A DNA stretch of 64,000 bases from assembly GCA_012840385.1 (NCBI GenBank), contig DULK01000074.1:1-64000 (forward strand). The letters are read 5' to 3'. A program made the translations under genes and the position numbers. The stretch's first letter is position 1. Every line of letters starts with the position of its first letter. The notes beneath the pieces were generated by a model. That model ran no database searches and was not told the origin of the DNA. It worked only from the letters and a program-made list of their open reading frames with translations. The stretch is from Syntrophomonadaceae bacterium. Its GTDB lineage: Bacteria > Bacillota > DSM-12270 > Thermacetogeniales > Thermacetogeniaceae. Of this stretch, positions 1-8,744 are shown piece by piece.

Positions 1-154
1 ATGTTCATTCGGAAGTGATTGTTATTAAATCACCTAATTACAGAAAAAGTGCCATTGAGTGCGGGGGAAGTAGCCGACTCCGCTGCAAGGATGCAGCGTA
101 GGAGGCGGTCGGCTGCCGTCTGCGACGAGTTTTAGGGCGAGTTCAACCGGAGTC

Positions 155-175
155 CGGGAGCAAGCGCAAGGATAA
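155..175. repeat. Short dispersed repeat, copy 1
   Basis: A 21-nt sequence starting CGGGAGCAAGCGCAAGG is identical here and at 32369-32389; a few flanking bases (GGA, T) also match. It lies in a gene-free stretch (1-224) downstream of the minus-strand adaptor gene. The same stretch holds a GC-rich imperfect inverted repeat near 73-115 (GCCGAC..CCGC against GCGG..GTCGGC), so it may be transcribed as structured RNA or be a decayed element. No function is recognised. Confidence 0.45.
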
Positions 176-224
176 CCAGTTTTCATCCTCTGTTGGTGCC
201 GCCGGAGGCTGCGTGGTGGTCTTC

Positions 225-1379
225 CTAGCCCTTCCGCTGCACAACCTTCATGCCGTCCTGGAGCATCCGCACATTGGATACCGCCACCCGTTCTCCCTTC
301 TTCAGCCCGCTCACCACCACAACCCGCGATCCGTTCTTCGGCCCCAGGGTTACAAACCGCTTTTTCACCGTACCGTCAGGTTTCACCACAAAAACGTAGC
401 TGTGGCCGTTGCCGGTCCTAACTGCGGACTGGGGAACCACGATACCTCTTACACCGCCGGTTCTCAAGACTGCCCTGGCAGTCATCCCGGCCTTAAGCTC
501 GCCCGGGTTCTTTATTTTGATTTCTATTGGAAAATACTGGCCGGTTGTCGCCGCTACCGGGCCGAGCCTGGCTATCTCCCCCTCGAAAATCTTTCCCGGC
601 AACACAGCCACGGCGACCTTCACCTTCTGGCCAACCGCCAGGAATGGTACAAGAGCCTCAGATACCGTACCCTGTAGCTTCAAACTCGACGTATCCGCCA
701 GGGTCAAAAGCGCAACCCCCGGAGCTGCAATCTCGCCGGGGTTGATGTTCCGGTTTGTCACCACACCGGTGATCGGGCTGGTGATCTCGCTGTTGCTGAG
801 CTGAACCTGAACCGTATTGACCGCCGCCCGGGCCTGTTCCAGGGCAGAACCGGTCGCTATGGCATACTGTTTCTGGGCGGATTCATACTGCTTCCTGGCC
901 AGATCCAGCTTGTTCTGAACCTCATCGAACTGGCTTTGTGATACCGCACCCGCATCTGCCAGCATTTTGATCCGGTCATAGGTTTTCTGAGCAAGGTCCA
1001 GATTGATCTTTGCAGTCTCCACTCCTATCTTAGCCTGCTCCGCCTGGTCGCGGACAACCTGTAGGGCCGCCTCCGCCTGCCTGAGCTGGGCGTTTAGCTC
1101 CCGGGTGTCTATCTGTAAAAGAAGCTTACCCGCCTGCACGGTATCCCCCACATCGGCCAGAACCGATTTTACCTGCCCGGTCAGCTTGCTGAAGATGTTG
1201 ACGGTCCGGTCCGGAACCAGGGTGCCGGTGATCTCCTGGGTAGAACCTGCATCCCCTTCGGTTGCCGTTTTCACCACGACCGAAATCCTGTCATTCGTCC
1301 TGCTCCCGCATCCCGCAGACACAAGGATTAATACGGCCGCCAGCAAACCGGCCGCCAGTTGCTTCCTCCAGTCTCTCAT
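225..1379 (-). CDS. Efflux RND/ABC-type periplasmic adaptor lipoprotein (membrane fusion protein)
   Basis: A 384-residue membrane fusion protein of the HlyD/AcrA family, predicted to link an inner-membrane pump to the outside of the membrane. It starts with a basic segment, a hydrophobic stretch and a lipobox (VSAGC, cysteine about residue 24), so it should be a lipoprotein. Then come a lipoyl-like half (VLADVGDTVQAGKLL), a long helical hairpin (about 75-175), the second lipoyl half and a beta-barrel, and a C-terminal membrane-proximal domain (GLKKGERVAVS). The ATG follows a GGGGAG Shine-Dalgarno. It is 42 bp downstream of a second, HlyD-type adaptor and the EmrB-like pump. Two adaptors for one pump is unusual; this one may serve another transporter left of the window. 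Family firm, substrate unknown. Confidence 0.85.
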   Translation of the reverse strand: MRDWRKQLAAGLLAAVLILVSAGCGSRTNDRISVVVKTATEGDAGSTQEITGTLVPDRTVNIFSKLTGQVKSVLADVGDTVQAGKLLLQIDTRELNAQLRQAEAALQVVRDQAEQAKIGVETAKINLDLAQKTYDRIKMLADAGAVSQSQFDEVQNKLDLARKQYESAQKQYAIATGSALEQARAAVNTVQVQLSNSEITSPITGVVTNRNINPGEIAAPGVALLTLADTSSLKLQGTVSEALVPFLAVGQKVKVAVAVLPGKIFEGEIARLGPVAATTGQYFPIEIKIKNPGELKAGMTARAVLRTGGVRGIVVPQSAVRTGNGHSYVFVVKPDGTVKKRFVTLGPKNGSRVVVVSGLKKGERVAVSNVRMLQDGMKVVQRKG

Positions 1380-1421
1380 ACTCCTACTCCCCTCTCAGGC
1401 CTTCATTTTATGGCTTCATAT

Positions 1422-2123
1422 CTATTTAACATGGATGCGCACCTTAACACTCATTCCCACCATCAAACGGGCGTTCCCGGCATCCTCCAACTGGATTTTG
1501 ACGGGGATGACCTGGGTCACCTTGGTAAAATTGCCGCTGGAGTTCTGCGCCGGCAGCAGTGAAAAGGTCGAGGTCGTCGCCCGGCCGATATTCACCACCC
1601 GGCCTGTGAACCTCCGCCCGGGATAGGCGTCGATATTCACATCCACAAGCTGTCCGGTTTTCACCTTCTCGATCACCGTTTCCTTGATGTTGGCGCTGAT
1701 ATAAAGGTTGTCGGAATCGGCAATAACTGCCAGCTGCATGCCCGCCGCGGCCATCTCCCCGACCACGGCCCTGGACTGAATCACCTGGCCGCTGATCGGC
1801 GCCCTGATCTCGGCCTTCTCGGCCATGACTCCGGCCACCGGACCCATTGTCTGAGGGTTGACGGCACCGGAAGTCATGACCGAAGCCAAATCCTGCCTTC
1901 CCAGCACCTGACCTGCCTTAACCATATCTCCTTCCTCGACATTCCACTCCAGGAGCTTGCCGGAAATCTCCGGAGTAACGGCAACGGTGTCCGCCGCCAC
2001 CCGGGCATCCTCCGTTATGACATAATTTGTGCCCATATAGTAATAGTAAAAGGCGATGCCGCCCGCTCCTGCCAAGGCAATTATCAAGACCAGTGCAATG
2101 ATCATACGTCTAGGCACTCCCAC
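1422..2123 (-). CDS. HlyD/EmrA-type membrane fusion protein
   Basis: A 233-residue adaptor with one N-terminal membrane anchor (MIIALVLIIALAGAGGIAFYY) and the two halves of a biotinyl-lipoyl domain (EISGKLLEWNVEEGDMVKAGQ near 52-72; APISGQVIQS near 108). The beta-barrel follows (about 160-230). The long coiled-coil hairpin of EmrA is almost absent, giving the short form common in Gram-positives, which need not reach an outer membrane. It starts with GTG behind a GAGGAG site and lies 29 bp downstream of the EmrB-like transporter, so the two are probably cotranscribed and form an EmrAB-like pump. Confidence 0.85.
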   Translation of the reverse strand: MGVPRRMIIALVLIIALAGAGGIAFYYYYMGTNYVITEDARVAADTVAVTPEISGKLLEWNVEEGDMVKAGQVLGRQDLASVMTSGAVNPQTMGPVAGVMAEKAEIRAPISGQVIQSRAVVGEMAAAGMQLAVIADSDNLYISANIKETVIEKVKTGQLVDVNIDAYPGRRFTGRVVNIGRATTSTFSLLPAQNSSGNFTKVTQVIPVKIQLEDAGNARLMVGMSVKVRIHVK

Positions 2124-2152
2124 TCACTCCTCATCGACCTTGTTATCCTGCT

Positions 2153-3742
2153 TTACTCGCCGCCGAACCCCGGTTGTCTCCCCTGCCCTCGCCGGAGAAA
2201 AACTGCCGGGATGACTCCTGCCAGGGTAATCAGTGACGCAATCACAAAAATATCATCGATGCCCTTTACATATGCCACCTGGGAAACAACCCCCTGGAGG
2301 TAAGCAGTTCCCAGGCTTTTTACCCGGGCGGTAACCGCACCTCCTCCCAGGTAAGTCCCGACGCGCTGGAAGAAATCGCTCACCGCAGGATTGGTGGCAG
2401 TGAGATTATTTGCCAACTCCGCCGCATGGGCGGCCGTCCTGTGATTCAAAATCGAAGTCAGAACGGCTATGCCGAACGAAGCGGACACGCGGTTAATGAT
2501 GTTGGTGATGGCCGAGGCCCGCCCCACCAGCTCGGGGGGGATTACCGCCATCGCTGCCGTCTGTGCCGGCATGTTGGCAAACGCCATCCCGAGCCCCCGC
2601 AGAACCATCCAGGTGATGATCAGTCCCGTCGGGGTGATAACATCGAGATTGTGCAGGAGATAGGTGGTATATGAAAGGTACAGCAGGCCGGCCACGGCAA
2701 GCACCCTGGGGCCGAACCGGTCGTAGAGCTGCCCGGCGACCGGCATCATCATCCCGGAGGCAATGGCGCCGGGCATCATCAGAAGGCCGGTTTCCATGGC
2801 CCCCAGCCCTCTAATGGTCTGCAAAAAAAGCGGAATGTAGAAAATCCCCGCAAAGAGCCCGATGGTTGTGATAACAACCATGATGTTTGCCAGGGTGAAG
2901 GTTGTATAGCGAAAAACCCGCAGTTCAAGGAGGGGATTCTCCTGGGTGAGTTCCAGGTAAATAAAGAGGCCCAGCGAAACGGCGCTTATGTAAAAGAGGA
3001 AAACAATCGCTTCCGACGTCCAGCCCCAGTCCCCTCCCTTGCTGAGGGCGAGCAAAAGGCTGAAAAGTCCCACCGCAGATGTCAGGACGCCACCGATATC
3101 CAGCTTCTCCGGATCAACCGGTGGAAACTCAGGCAGAAAGAACCAGGAGAGCAGAATACCGATAACCCCGATGGGCAAATTAATGGTAAAAATCCAGCGC
3201 CAGTCGACATACTCCACCAGGTAGCCCCCCAGGGTGGGACCGACCGCCGGGGCGACCAGGAGAGCGATGCCGAAGATCCCCATCCCGCCGCCGAGCCTTT
3301 CTCGCGGCACCATCCGGATCACCATCGACATGGTGGTGGGCATAATCATGCCGCCCCCAAAAGCCTGCACCACCCTGGCGGCAATCAGGGAATCCACATT
3401 CCAGCTCAAAGTGCACAAGAGGGAGCCAAAAACAAAGATGGCCAGAGACAGGATATACAGGCGCTTAAAACCAAGCTTATCCCCCAACCATCCGCTGAGC
3501 GGCACCACTACACCAAGAGCTAACATGTAAATCGTCACAACCCACTCAACGGTGCTGGTATTGGTATTGAACACATTCATGATCGTCGGGATCGCAACAT
3601 TTACGATGCTGGAGTCGAGGATCGACATAAAGGCCCCGATCAAGGCGACCAGAACGGGGATAACCCAGTGAATTGTCGCACCGCCCTTAGGGGTGGATAT
3701 GCCCTCGCCCGTCTTTATCTCCTGCTTTTCCGTAACCATCAC
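2153..3742 (-). CDS. DHA2-family (EmrB-like) MFS multidrug efflux transporter
   Basis: A 529-residue major facilitator of the 14-TM DHA2 drug:H+ antiporter family. The first helix carries FMSILDSSIVNVAIPTI, matching the family's LDxTIVNVALP motif C/D1 region; the TM2-3 loop carries GWLGDKLGFKR, the MFS motif A (GxLaDrxGrkr). There are about 14 hydrophobic segments and a short charged tail. The start overlaps the MarR gene by 56 nt, so regulator, pump and adaptor form one operon. Exports amphipathic drugs or dyes by family knowledge; the true substrate cannot be read from sequence. Confidence 0.9.
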   Translation of the reverse strand: MMVTEKQEIKTGEGISTPKGGATIHWVIPVLVALIGAFMSILDSSIVNVAIPTIMNVFNTNTSTVEWVVTIYMLALGVVVPLSGWLGDKLGFKRLYILSLAIFVFGSLLCTLSWNVDSLIAARVVQAFGGGMIMPTTMSMVIRMVPRERLGGGMGIFGIALLVAPAVGPTLGGYLVEYVDWRWIFTINLPIGVIGILLSWFFLPEFPPVDPEKLDIGGVLTSAVGLFSLLLALSKGGDWGWTSEAIVFLFYISAVSLGLFIYLELTQENPLLELRVFRYTTFTLANIMVVITTIGLFAGIFYIPLFLQTIRGLGAMETGLLMMPGAIASGMMMPVAGQLYDRFGPRVLAVAGLLYLSYTTYLLHNLDVITPTGLIITWMVLRGLGMAFANMPAQTAAMAVIPPELVGRASAITNIINRVSASFGIAVLTSILNHRTAAHAAELANNLTATNPAVSDFFQRVGTYLGGGAVTARVKSLGTAYLQGVVSQVAYVKGIDDIFVIASLITLAGVIPAVFLRRGQGRQPGFGGE

Positions 3743-4169
3743 CCTTTTCCTGTTCCAGATATTTAAGCAGTAACTCCAGGTCCACGAGCAGCCGCTGGTA
3801 ATCCGCTACCGGCATGGCACCAAATATCTTGATAAGTTCTTTTTCAATTGCCTCTGCAACCTCTTCGATAAACCCTTTTAAACGTGGTGTACCCTTCAGC
3901 AGAATGACACGGCGGTCATCCGGGTCGGGGAACCGCTCCAGCAGTCCCCTTTCTACCAGGCGGTCCAGAATCCCGGTAAGGGTGCTGGGAGAAATGCAGA
4001 TTTCCTGCGCCAGGTCGGTTACCCGGCAAAAACCCCTTTTATTCACTTTCCAAAGCACCATCATTTCCCCAGCGGATAGACCCTGCAGCTGGCCGACCAG
4101 CCTCCTAAGCAGCCTCCGGTGTATCCGGTAAAAGAGCTCCAATAAGCGAAAATTCTGCAATACCACCAC
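3687..4169 (-). CDS. MarR-family transcriptional regulator
   Basis: A 160-residue winged-helix regulator and first gene of the efflux operon. The core reads CRVTDLAQEICISPSTLTGILDRLVERGLLER (helix-turn-helix with recognition helix, about 55-85), then the wing (DPDDRRVILL). Helical N- and C-termini form the dimer interface. It starts with GTG; a second GTG follows directly. A GATCG-N8-CGATC inverted repeat lies 9 bp upstream and is the obvious autoregulatory operator, so the likely model is repression of the pump operon relieved by a ligand. Family firm, ligand unknown. Confidence 0.88.
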   Translation of the reverse strand: MVVLQNFRLLELFYRIHRRLLRRLVGQLQGLSAGEMMVLWKVNKRGFCRVTDLAQEICISPSTLTGILDRLVERGLLERFPDPDDRRVILLKGTPRLKGFIEEVAEAIEKELIKIFGAMPVADYQRLLVDLELLLKYLEQEKGDGYGKAGDKDGRGHIHP

Positions 4170-4177
4170 CTGTTTCG

Positions 4178-4195
4178 GATCGGAATATTACGATC
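4178..4195. promoter_or_regulatory. Putative MarR operator
   Basis: Perfect inverted repeat GATCG-N8-CGATC immediately upstream of the MarR gene start. Size and symmetry fit a MarR dimer site. Seen in sequence; binding is inferred. Confidence 0.45.
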
Positions 4196-4262
4196 ACGAA
4201 ATAATAATATAGCCGGACCTCAGCAGCCTGTCAAGAAAAAAACGGCGGATGAAAAGGGCAAC

Positions 4263-4302
4263 AAAAAAACGCCCGCTTTTCATTCGGGAATTCCGGGCGT
4301 TT
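4263..4302 (-). terminator. Rho-independent terminator
   Basis: Stem AAACGCCCG / CGGGCGTTT with an 18-nt loop, followed on the minus strand by a run of seven T. It ends transcripts coming from the glycerol dehydrogenase/metallophosphoesterase relic. Confidence 0.75.
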
Positions 4303-4356
4303 CAAAGCCGGGCGCAGTCTAGCAAAGATGATCCAAAAGGGAAAACGGCAACTGCC

Positions 4357-4572
4357 TCAACGCGGATCGCCGCCAGGTGCCGATAGATCGCAGGAATCGA
4401 AGACATCCCCCGTCTTCAGATCCACCAGGAGCACCCGGGTACCCTCTTTACCGATATCCAGCACCGCGAAGCTCGGGGCATGCCCCTTCTTGTCGGCATC
4501 CTTCAGGTGACCGGGATTGACCCAGAGGACGCCGTTCTCCACCCTCGCCTCGGGGACATGGGTGTCCTGCTG
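4357..4572 (-). pseudogene. Metallophosphoesterase (YfcE-type) C-terminal fragment
   Basis: A frame beginning inside the 3' end of the preceding dehydrogenase gene reads QQDTHVPEARVENGVLWVNPGH and ends at 4357. THVPE...NPGH is the C-terminal metal-ligand region of calcineurin-like phosphoesterases (normally GHTHVPE...VNPGS). About 70 residues remain; the N-terminal two thirds are missing because the dehydrogenase stop codon lies directly before. A start inside it (4542) would give only 61 residues without the metal histidine motif. Best read as a deletion remnant. Confidence 0.65.
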
Positions 4573-4574
4573 TT

Positions 4575-5669
4575 CTAGGCCAGATACAGCTCCCCGATGC
4601 GATCCGCCGCCAGTATGGCATCGTACACCATATCGGGCGTGACCGGGAAGGGCATGTTGAAGATGGTCTCTCCTTCCGCACAGGAGGTCTCTGCAACCCT
4701 TCGGATTTTCTCAGGAGATGCATCGGTGATGCCGATCTGCCGCAGCGTTATAGGGAGCCCAACCGCCTGACAGAAGCTCAGGACCTCCTCCAGCTCTTCA
4801 CTGCTCCTGTTTTCCAGCACGAGCTGCACCAGGGTGCCGAAGGCCACCTTCTCACCGTGGTAATAGTGATGGGTCTCCTCCAGGGCAGTAAAACCATTGT
4901 GAATGGAATGGGCAGCAGCCAGGCCGCCGCTTTCAAAGCCCAGGCCGCTCAAGAGGGTGTTGGCCTCCACGACCTTTTCGACATCTTCCGTCACCGCGCC
5001 CTTTTCCACGGCAAGTTTCGCCCGCAGACCGTGTTCGATCAACAACTCGTAACACAGCCTGGCCAGGGAGAGGGCCGCCTCCGTGCTGTTGCCTCCGGGC
5101 AGGTTTTTGGCATAGGAGGCGGCGCTGGCATCGGCTTCAAACCAGGTGGCCAGAGCGTCCCCCATCCCGGAAACAAGCAGCCGCACGGGGGCCTTAGCCA
5201 CAATTCCGGTGTCCACAAGCACCAGGTCGGGGTTCTTCGGCAGCACCAGGTAGCGTTCGAACACCCCTTCAGGGGTGTAGATGACCGAAAGGGCACTGCA
5301 CGGCGCATCGGTGGAGGCGATAGTCGGCGCCACAGCCACCGGCAGCCCGGCGAAGTGGGCTACGGCCTTGGCAGTATCAAGGGTTTTACCGCCCCCGACC
5401 CCGACTACCACTTCGGCCCCCTCCGCTTCGGCCAGATCCTTGAGGCGGTCGATCTCCTCCATCGAGCATTCTCCGCCAAAGGTCTCGAACCGGGCGTCAA
5501 CACCGCTCTGCTCAAAGCTTTTTCCGGCAGCCTCCCTCACCAGGGGAAGGGCAGTCCTGTCCCCGACCACCAGCGCCCGGGACCCGAGGCGCTTCACCTC
5601 TTCCCCGATCAACCGGATTGCCCCGTTTCCCTGGACGTAGCGGCCCGGTGAAATCATGATCCTCGCCAT
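4575..5669 (-). CDS. gldA: Glycerol dehydrogenase-like iron/zinc-containing alcohol dehydrogenase
   Basis: A 364-residue GldA-type dehydrogenase, expected to oxidise glycerol (or a related diol) to dihydroxyacetone with NAD+. The start [18 protein letters not shown] is typical of GldA. The dinucleotide-binding loop is [17 protein letters not shown] (about 89-105), followed by [17 protein letters not shown]. Metal-ligand histidines sit in AAHSIHNGF and [10 protein letters not shown] (about 255-275). Length matches the family (about 365). The ATG follows an AGGAGG site. No dihydroxyacetone kinase is adjacent, so the physiological substrate is open. The divergent neighbour is adenine deaminase. 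Confidence 0.88.
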   Translation of the reverse strand: MARIMISPGRYVQGNGAIRLIGEEVKRLGSRALVVGDRTALPLVREAAGKSFEQSGVDARFETFGGECSMEEIDRLKDLAEAEGAEVVVGVGGGKTLDTAKAVAHFAGLPVAVAPTIASTDAPCSALSVIYTPEGVFERYLVLPKNPDLVLVDTGIVAKAPVRLLVSGMGDALATWFEADASAASYAKNLPGGNSTEAALSLARLCYELLIEHGLRAKLAVEKGAVTEDVEKVVEANTLLSGLGFESGGLAAAHSIHNGFTALEETHHYYHGEKVAFGTLVQLVLENRSSEELEEVLSFCQAVGLPITLRQIGITDASPEKIRRVAETSCAEGETIFNMPFPVTPDMVYDAILAADRIGELYLA

Positions 5670-5792
5670 TCGAACGATTCCTCCTTGCTACTGAATTCTA
5701 CCGTTATTCTTCACCGTACCGGCCCGAAGTAAACGCCTCCGCCCGGTTTTTTGGTTCAAACAGGGAACCGGTCTCCTGTAAAAATAGCTTCA

Positions 5793-5823
5793 TCGTGCGT
5801 AACCGGCCGGTTTTCTGTATAAT
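5793..5823 (+). promoter_or_regulatory. Possible promoter of adenine deaminase
   Basis: A perfect TATAAT hexamer lies at 5818-5823, about 80 nt upstream of the adenine deaminase start. The -35 region at the expected distance (TCGTGC, 5793) is poor. The 5' leader between it and the gene shows no purine-riboswitch core. Confidence 0.3.
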
Positions 5824-5904
5824 GGTTATAACCTTTTTCCGTATTAGAAGTTGAAAACATCCTGAGTTTCTCAAATTAAAAATTACCACGGAGGAGATAC
5901 GGGC

Positions 5905-7695
5905 ATGGCAATAACCAGACAACCCCTTGCCGGGGTCACCCGGGAGCTTGTGGCAACCGCCACCGGTAAGGTTCCCGCCGATACCGTCATCCGGGGAGGA
6001 AAAGTCGTAAATGTCTTCACCGGCGAAATCCTGCTCTGGGACATCGCGATCAAAGGAGACCGAATCAGCAGCGTCGGGGAGGTGAACCATACCATCGGCC
6101 CCTCGACCCGGGTGATCGATGCCACCGGTTATTACCTTTGTCCCGGTTTTCTAGACGGTCACGTCCACGTAGAAAGCAGCATGGTGACGGTTACGCAATT
6201 TGCCCGGGCCGTGCTTCCCCTCGGCACGACGGGAATTTTTATGGATCCCCATGAAATCGCCAACGTCCTCGGACTGGAGGGGGTGCGGTTGATGGTGGAA
6301 GAAGGGCTGCAGCTACCCTTAAAAGTCCTGGCAACCATGCCGTCATGTGTTCCGGCCGCTCCGGGTTTTGAAGATGCCGGCGCTGTTTTCGGTCCCGAGG
6401 AGATCGCCACGGCCATGCAGTGGCCCGGCATCTGCGGCCTGGGAGAAATGATGAACTTCCCCGGGGTGCTGGCCGGGGACCCGGCGGTACACGGCGAACT
6501 GAAAGCCACTCTGGAAGCATGTAAACCGATTACCGGGCATTACTCCATGCCGGGCGATTTCCAGGGAGTTGCCGCTTACGCTGCGGCAGGCATCAGGTCC
6601 GACCACGAAGCGGTCCTGAAAGAAGATGCCCTGAACAGGATGCGGTTGGGAATCTATACCAAGATGCGCGAAGGTTCCGCCTGGCACGATGTAGCCGCAA
6701 CAGTAAAAAGCCTCACAGAAACAGGAATCGACAGCCGCAGGGCCGTCCTGGTAAGCGATGATGTGCATCCTGAAACCCTGCTCTCCACAGGCCACCTGAA
6801 CCATGTGGTGCGCCGGGCGATCAGCGAAGGACTGAACCCGATCCGGGCAATCCAGGCGGTTACCATCAATACCGCAGAATGCTTCAAGGTGGACCAGGAC
6901 CTGGGAGCCATTGCCCCAGGACGCTTTGCCGACATCCTTTTCTTAAAAGATCTTGCAAAGGTGGATGTCGACATGGTGATGGTGGACGGCAGGATCATCG
7001 CCTCCGGCGGCAAACTTTTGGTGGACCTTCCTGCCGTCACATATCCGGAGTTTGTCCGCAATTCGGTTCATTTAAGGGAGCCTTTAAATCCGGGGCATTT
7101 CCGCATAGCAGCGCCGGCGGGGAAAACCAGGGCCCGGATCAGGGCGATGGAGGTGATCGAGGCCAGCGTTTTAACCAGGCACCTGACCGTCGAACTCCCG
7201 GCGGTGGATGGAAAGCTGGAAGCCTCTGTCACCCGTGATCTCGCCAAAGTGGCGGTCGTCGAGCGACACGGCAAAAACGGGAGTATCGGCCTGGGCTTTG
7301 TGAAAGGCTTCGGCCTTCAAGGTGGAGCCGTGGCTTCGACGGTGGCCCACGACAGTCACAACCTGCTCATTCTAGGAATGAACGATGAGGACATGGCCCT
7401 GGCGGGTAACAAATTGGCGGAATGCGGTGGCGGTATGGTGGCAGTCCGGGACGGCAGGGTTCTTGCTCTGCTCCCCCTGCCGATTGCCGGGCTTATGTCG
7501 GACCGGCCGGTGGAGGAGGTGGCGAAGCTGGTCGCCGAGTTGCGCCGGGCATGGGAAGCCCTGGGCTGCCGGCTGGTATCTCCATTTATGACCATGGCCT
7601 TGCTTTCCCTTCCCGTTCTACCCGAATTACGCCTGACCAATCGGGGGCTGGTAGACACGGTGCAGTTCAGGTTTGTAGACCTGCTTTCCCCATAA
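5905..7695 (+). CDS. ade: Adenine deaminase
   Basis: A 596-residue adenine deaminase of the amidohydrolase superfamily, converting adenine to hypoxanthine and ammonia in purine salvage. The metal-binding GHVHVESSM motif (H86, H88) follows the N-terminal beta-sandwich; further ligands sit in DPHEIANV, GHYSMPG and SDHEAVLK, and the catalytic aspartate is in LVSDDVHPETL. The second half contains the Ade-specific C-terminal domain (VAHDSHNLL, NEDDMAL-like, GGGMVAVRDG). Length and order match bacterial Ade, which needs Mn2+ or Fe2+. The ATG follows GGAGGAG. It is monocistronic as far as can be seen. Confidence 0.95.
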   Translation: MAITRQPLAGVTRELVATATGKVPADTVIRGGKVVNVFTGEILLWDIAIKGDRISSVGEVNHTIGPSTRVIDATGYYLCPGFLDGHVHVESSMVTVTQFARAVLPLGTTGIFMDPHEIANVLGLEGVRLMVEEGLQLPLKVLATMPSCVPAAPGFEDAGAVFGPEEIATAMQWPGICGLGEMMNFPGVLAGDPAVHGELKATLEACKPITGHYSMPGDFQGVAAYAAAGIRSDHEAVLKEDALNRMRLGIYTKMREGSAWHDVAATVKSLTETGIDSRRAVLVSDDVHPETLLSTGHLNHVVRRAISEGLNPIRAIQAVTINTAECFKVDQDLGAIAPGRFADILFLKDLAKVDVDMVMVDGRIIASGGKLLVDLPAVTYPEFVRNSVHLREPLNPGHFRIAAPAGKTRARIRAMEVIEASVLTRHLTVELPAVDGKLEASVTRDLAKVAVVERHGKNGSIGLGFVKGFGLQGGAVASTVAHDSHNLLILGMNDEDMALAGNKLAECGGGMVAVRDGRVLALLPLPIAGLMSDRPVEEVAKLVAELRRAWEALGCRLVSPFMTMALLSLPVLPELRLTNRGLVDTVQFRFVDLLSP

Positions 7696-7778
7696 GCGGG
7701 TGCAATCCGACCCGGCCTGCTCACATACAACCGGGTCGACAGCAGATCACCAAGAAAGGCCACAACATAATAATCTTC

Positions 7779-8201
7779 TCACCAGAGAAATAAGCTGACG
7801 CAGTAGATTATAACCAAAACCGCAATCGAACCGTAAAACCAGCCCAGGGTTACAGAGAACATAATCCTGAACGGTGACTGGACATCAGCCCGGAAGCGGT
7901 AGGCGTTCATATCAAAGAGATACCCGTCGGTGTTCAATCTGTTTTGAACAACCCAGTCGTAAAGTTTCCGGTACATCCGCTCCTGCCACAAAAAGTAGGC
8001 ATCCAGAAACCAGAAGACAAGCAGCGGGATGAAAGCGATAAAAGCCTGGATTTTAGCCCCTCGCAACAGCAAAGTGACAACTACCAGAGTTACGGCCCAC
8101 CCCTTGATCATAAAGGAGCTATAGGCCATTCGTTTGATGATCTCCTGGATTATCTCGATTTCTTTGAATAAACATTCCATTAAGTTTTCGCCCTTTGGCA
8201 T
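7779..8201 (-). CDS. Small membrane protein of a family often found near defence genes
   Basis: A 140-residue protein with an amphipathic start (EIEIIQEIIKRMAYSSFMIKGW) and about three to four membrane segments (roughly 33-60, then FIPLLVFWFLDAYFLWQERMYRKLYDWV, and a C-terminal anchor). The pattern N-helix, SSFMIKGW, FWFLDAYFLWQERMYRKLYD is one I recognise from uncharacterised membrane proteins that recur beside restriction or TIR genes, possibly as membrane effectors; that association is from memory. Here it is the last minus-strand gene before the response-regulator chimera and the restriction-modification pair, which fits. No function is assigned. Confidence 0.6.
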   Translation of the reverse strand: MPKGENLMECLFKEIEIIQEIIKRMAYSSFMIKGWAVTLVVVTLLLRGAKIQAFIAFIPLLVFWFLDAYFLWQERMYRKLYDWVVQNRLNTDGYLFDMNAYRFRADVQSPFRIMFSVTLGWFYGSIAVLVIIYCVSLFLW

Positions 8202-8277
8202 CCGACACCACCCCCTTCAAACCTATCATACCATATAGCTCCTGTCCTTTTCGATTAAACCGGCGCCATCTTTGCCT

Positions 8278-8682
8278 TTACTCCGGTTGCTTCTCCGGAG
8301 CTATTCCCCGTGCTGCCACATGGTTGCTGATGCTCTCCAGGAGGGAGCGTTCGTCGCTGCCGGGTGAGGCGAGCTCAATCAGGGCCTGGAGGAGTTGGTG
8401 AAAGAGGCGGTGGCGACGGAGGCCGCGGGCGTCGAGGTACTCGTCCACCCTTACCACGTCGCCCGTCTTCCAGAGGTGCATCAGCCGGTGCACCTGGTCG
8501 ATGAGGGCATTGGACATCCCGTTGAAATCATAATCCCAGACGTGTTCGGCGATCTGGGTGCGAGTCAGGACCCGGTTGGGATTGCGCATCAGGTACTCCA
8601 GCAGGGAGTACTCTTTATTGGTAAGGTTGATATCCCGGTCGCCCCGGTGTACCCGGCGGGACACGGTGTCCAGGTCAGTCAA
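8278..8682 (-). pseudogene. Chimeric remnant: response-regulator winged helix joined to DUF1156 methylase C-terminus
   Basis: The 134-codon frame has two unrelated parts. Residues about 1-57 are the DNA-binding domain of an OmpR-type regulator (DRDINLTNKEYSLLEYL, RVLTRTQIAEHVWDYD) and closely resemble the regulator at 50273-50953, up to its MSN. From residue 58 the sequence switches to IDQVHRLMHLWKTGDVVRVD and ERSLLESISNHVAARG, which I recognise as the C-terminal end of DUF1156 DNA methylases from defence islands. Neither part is complete: no receiver domain, no final wing hairpin, no methylase core. A TTG start with GGAGGGAG upstream exists, so it may be translated, but it looks like a deletion fusion. 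Confidence 0.65.
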
Positions 8683-8744
8683 ATAAACTCTCCCTCCACC
8701 AAATATTTCCTATACGGAACCGGTGGCTTTATGACCGGCATGTT

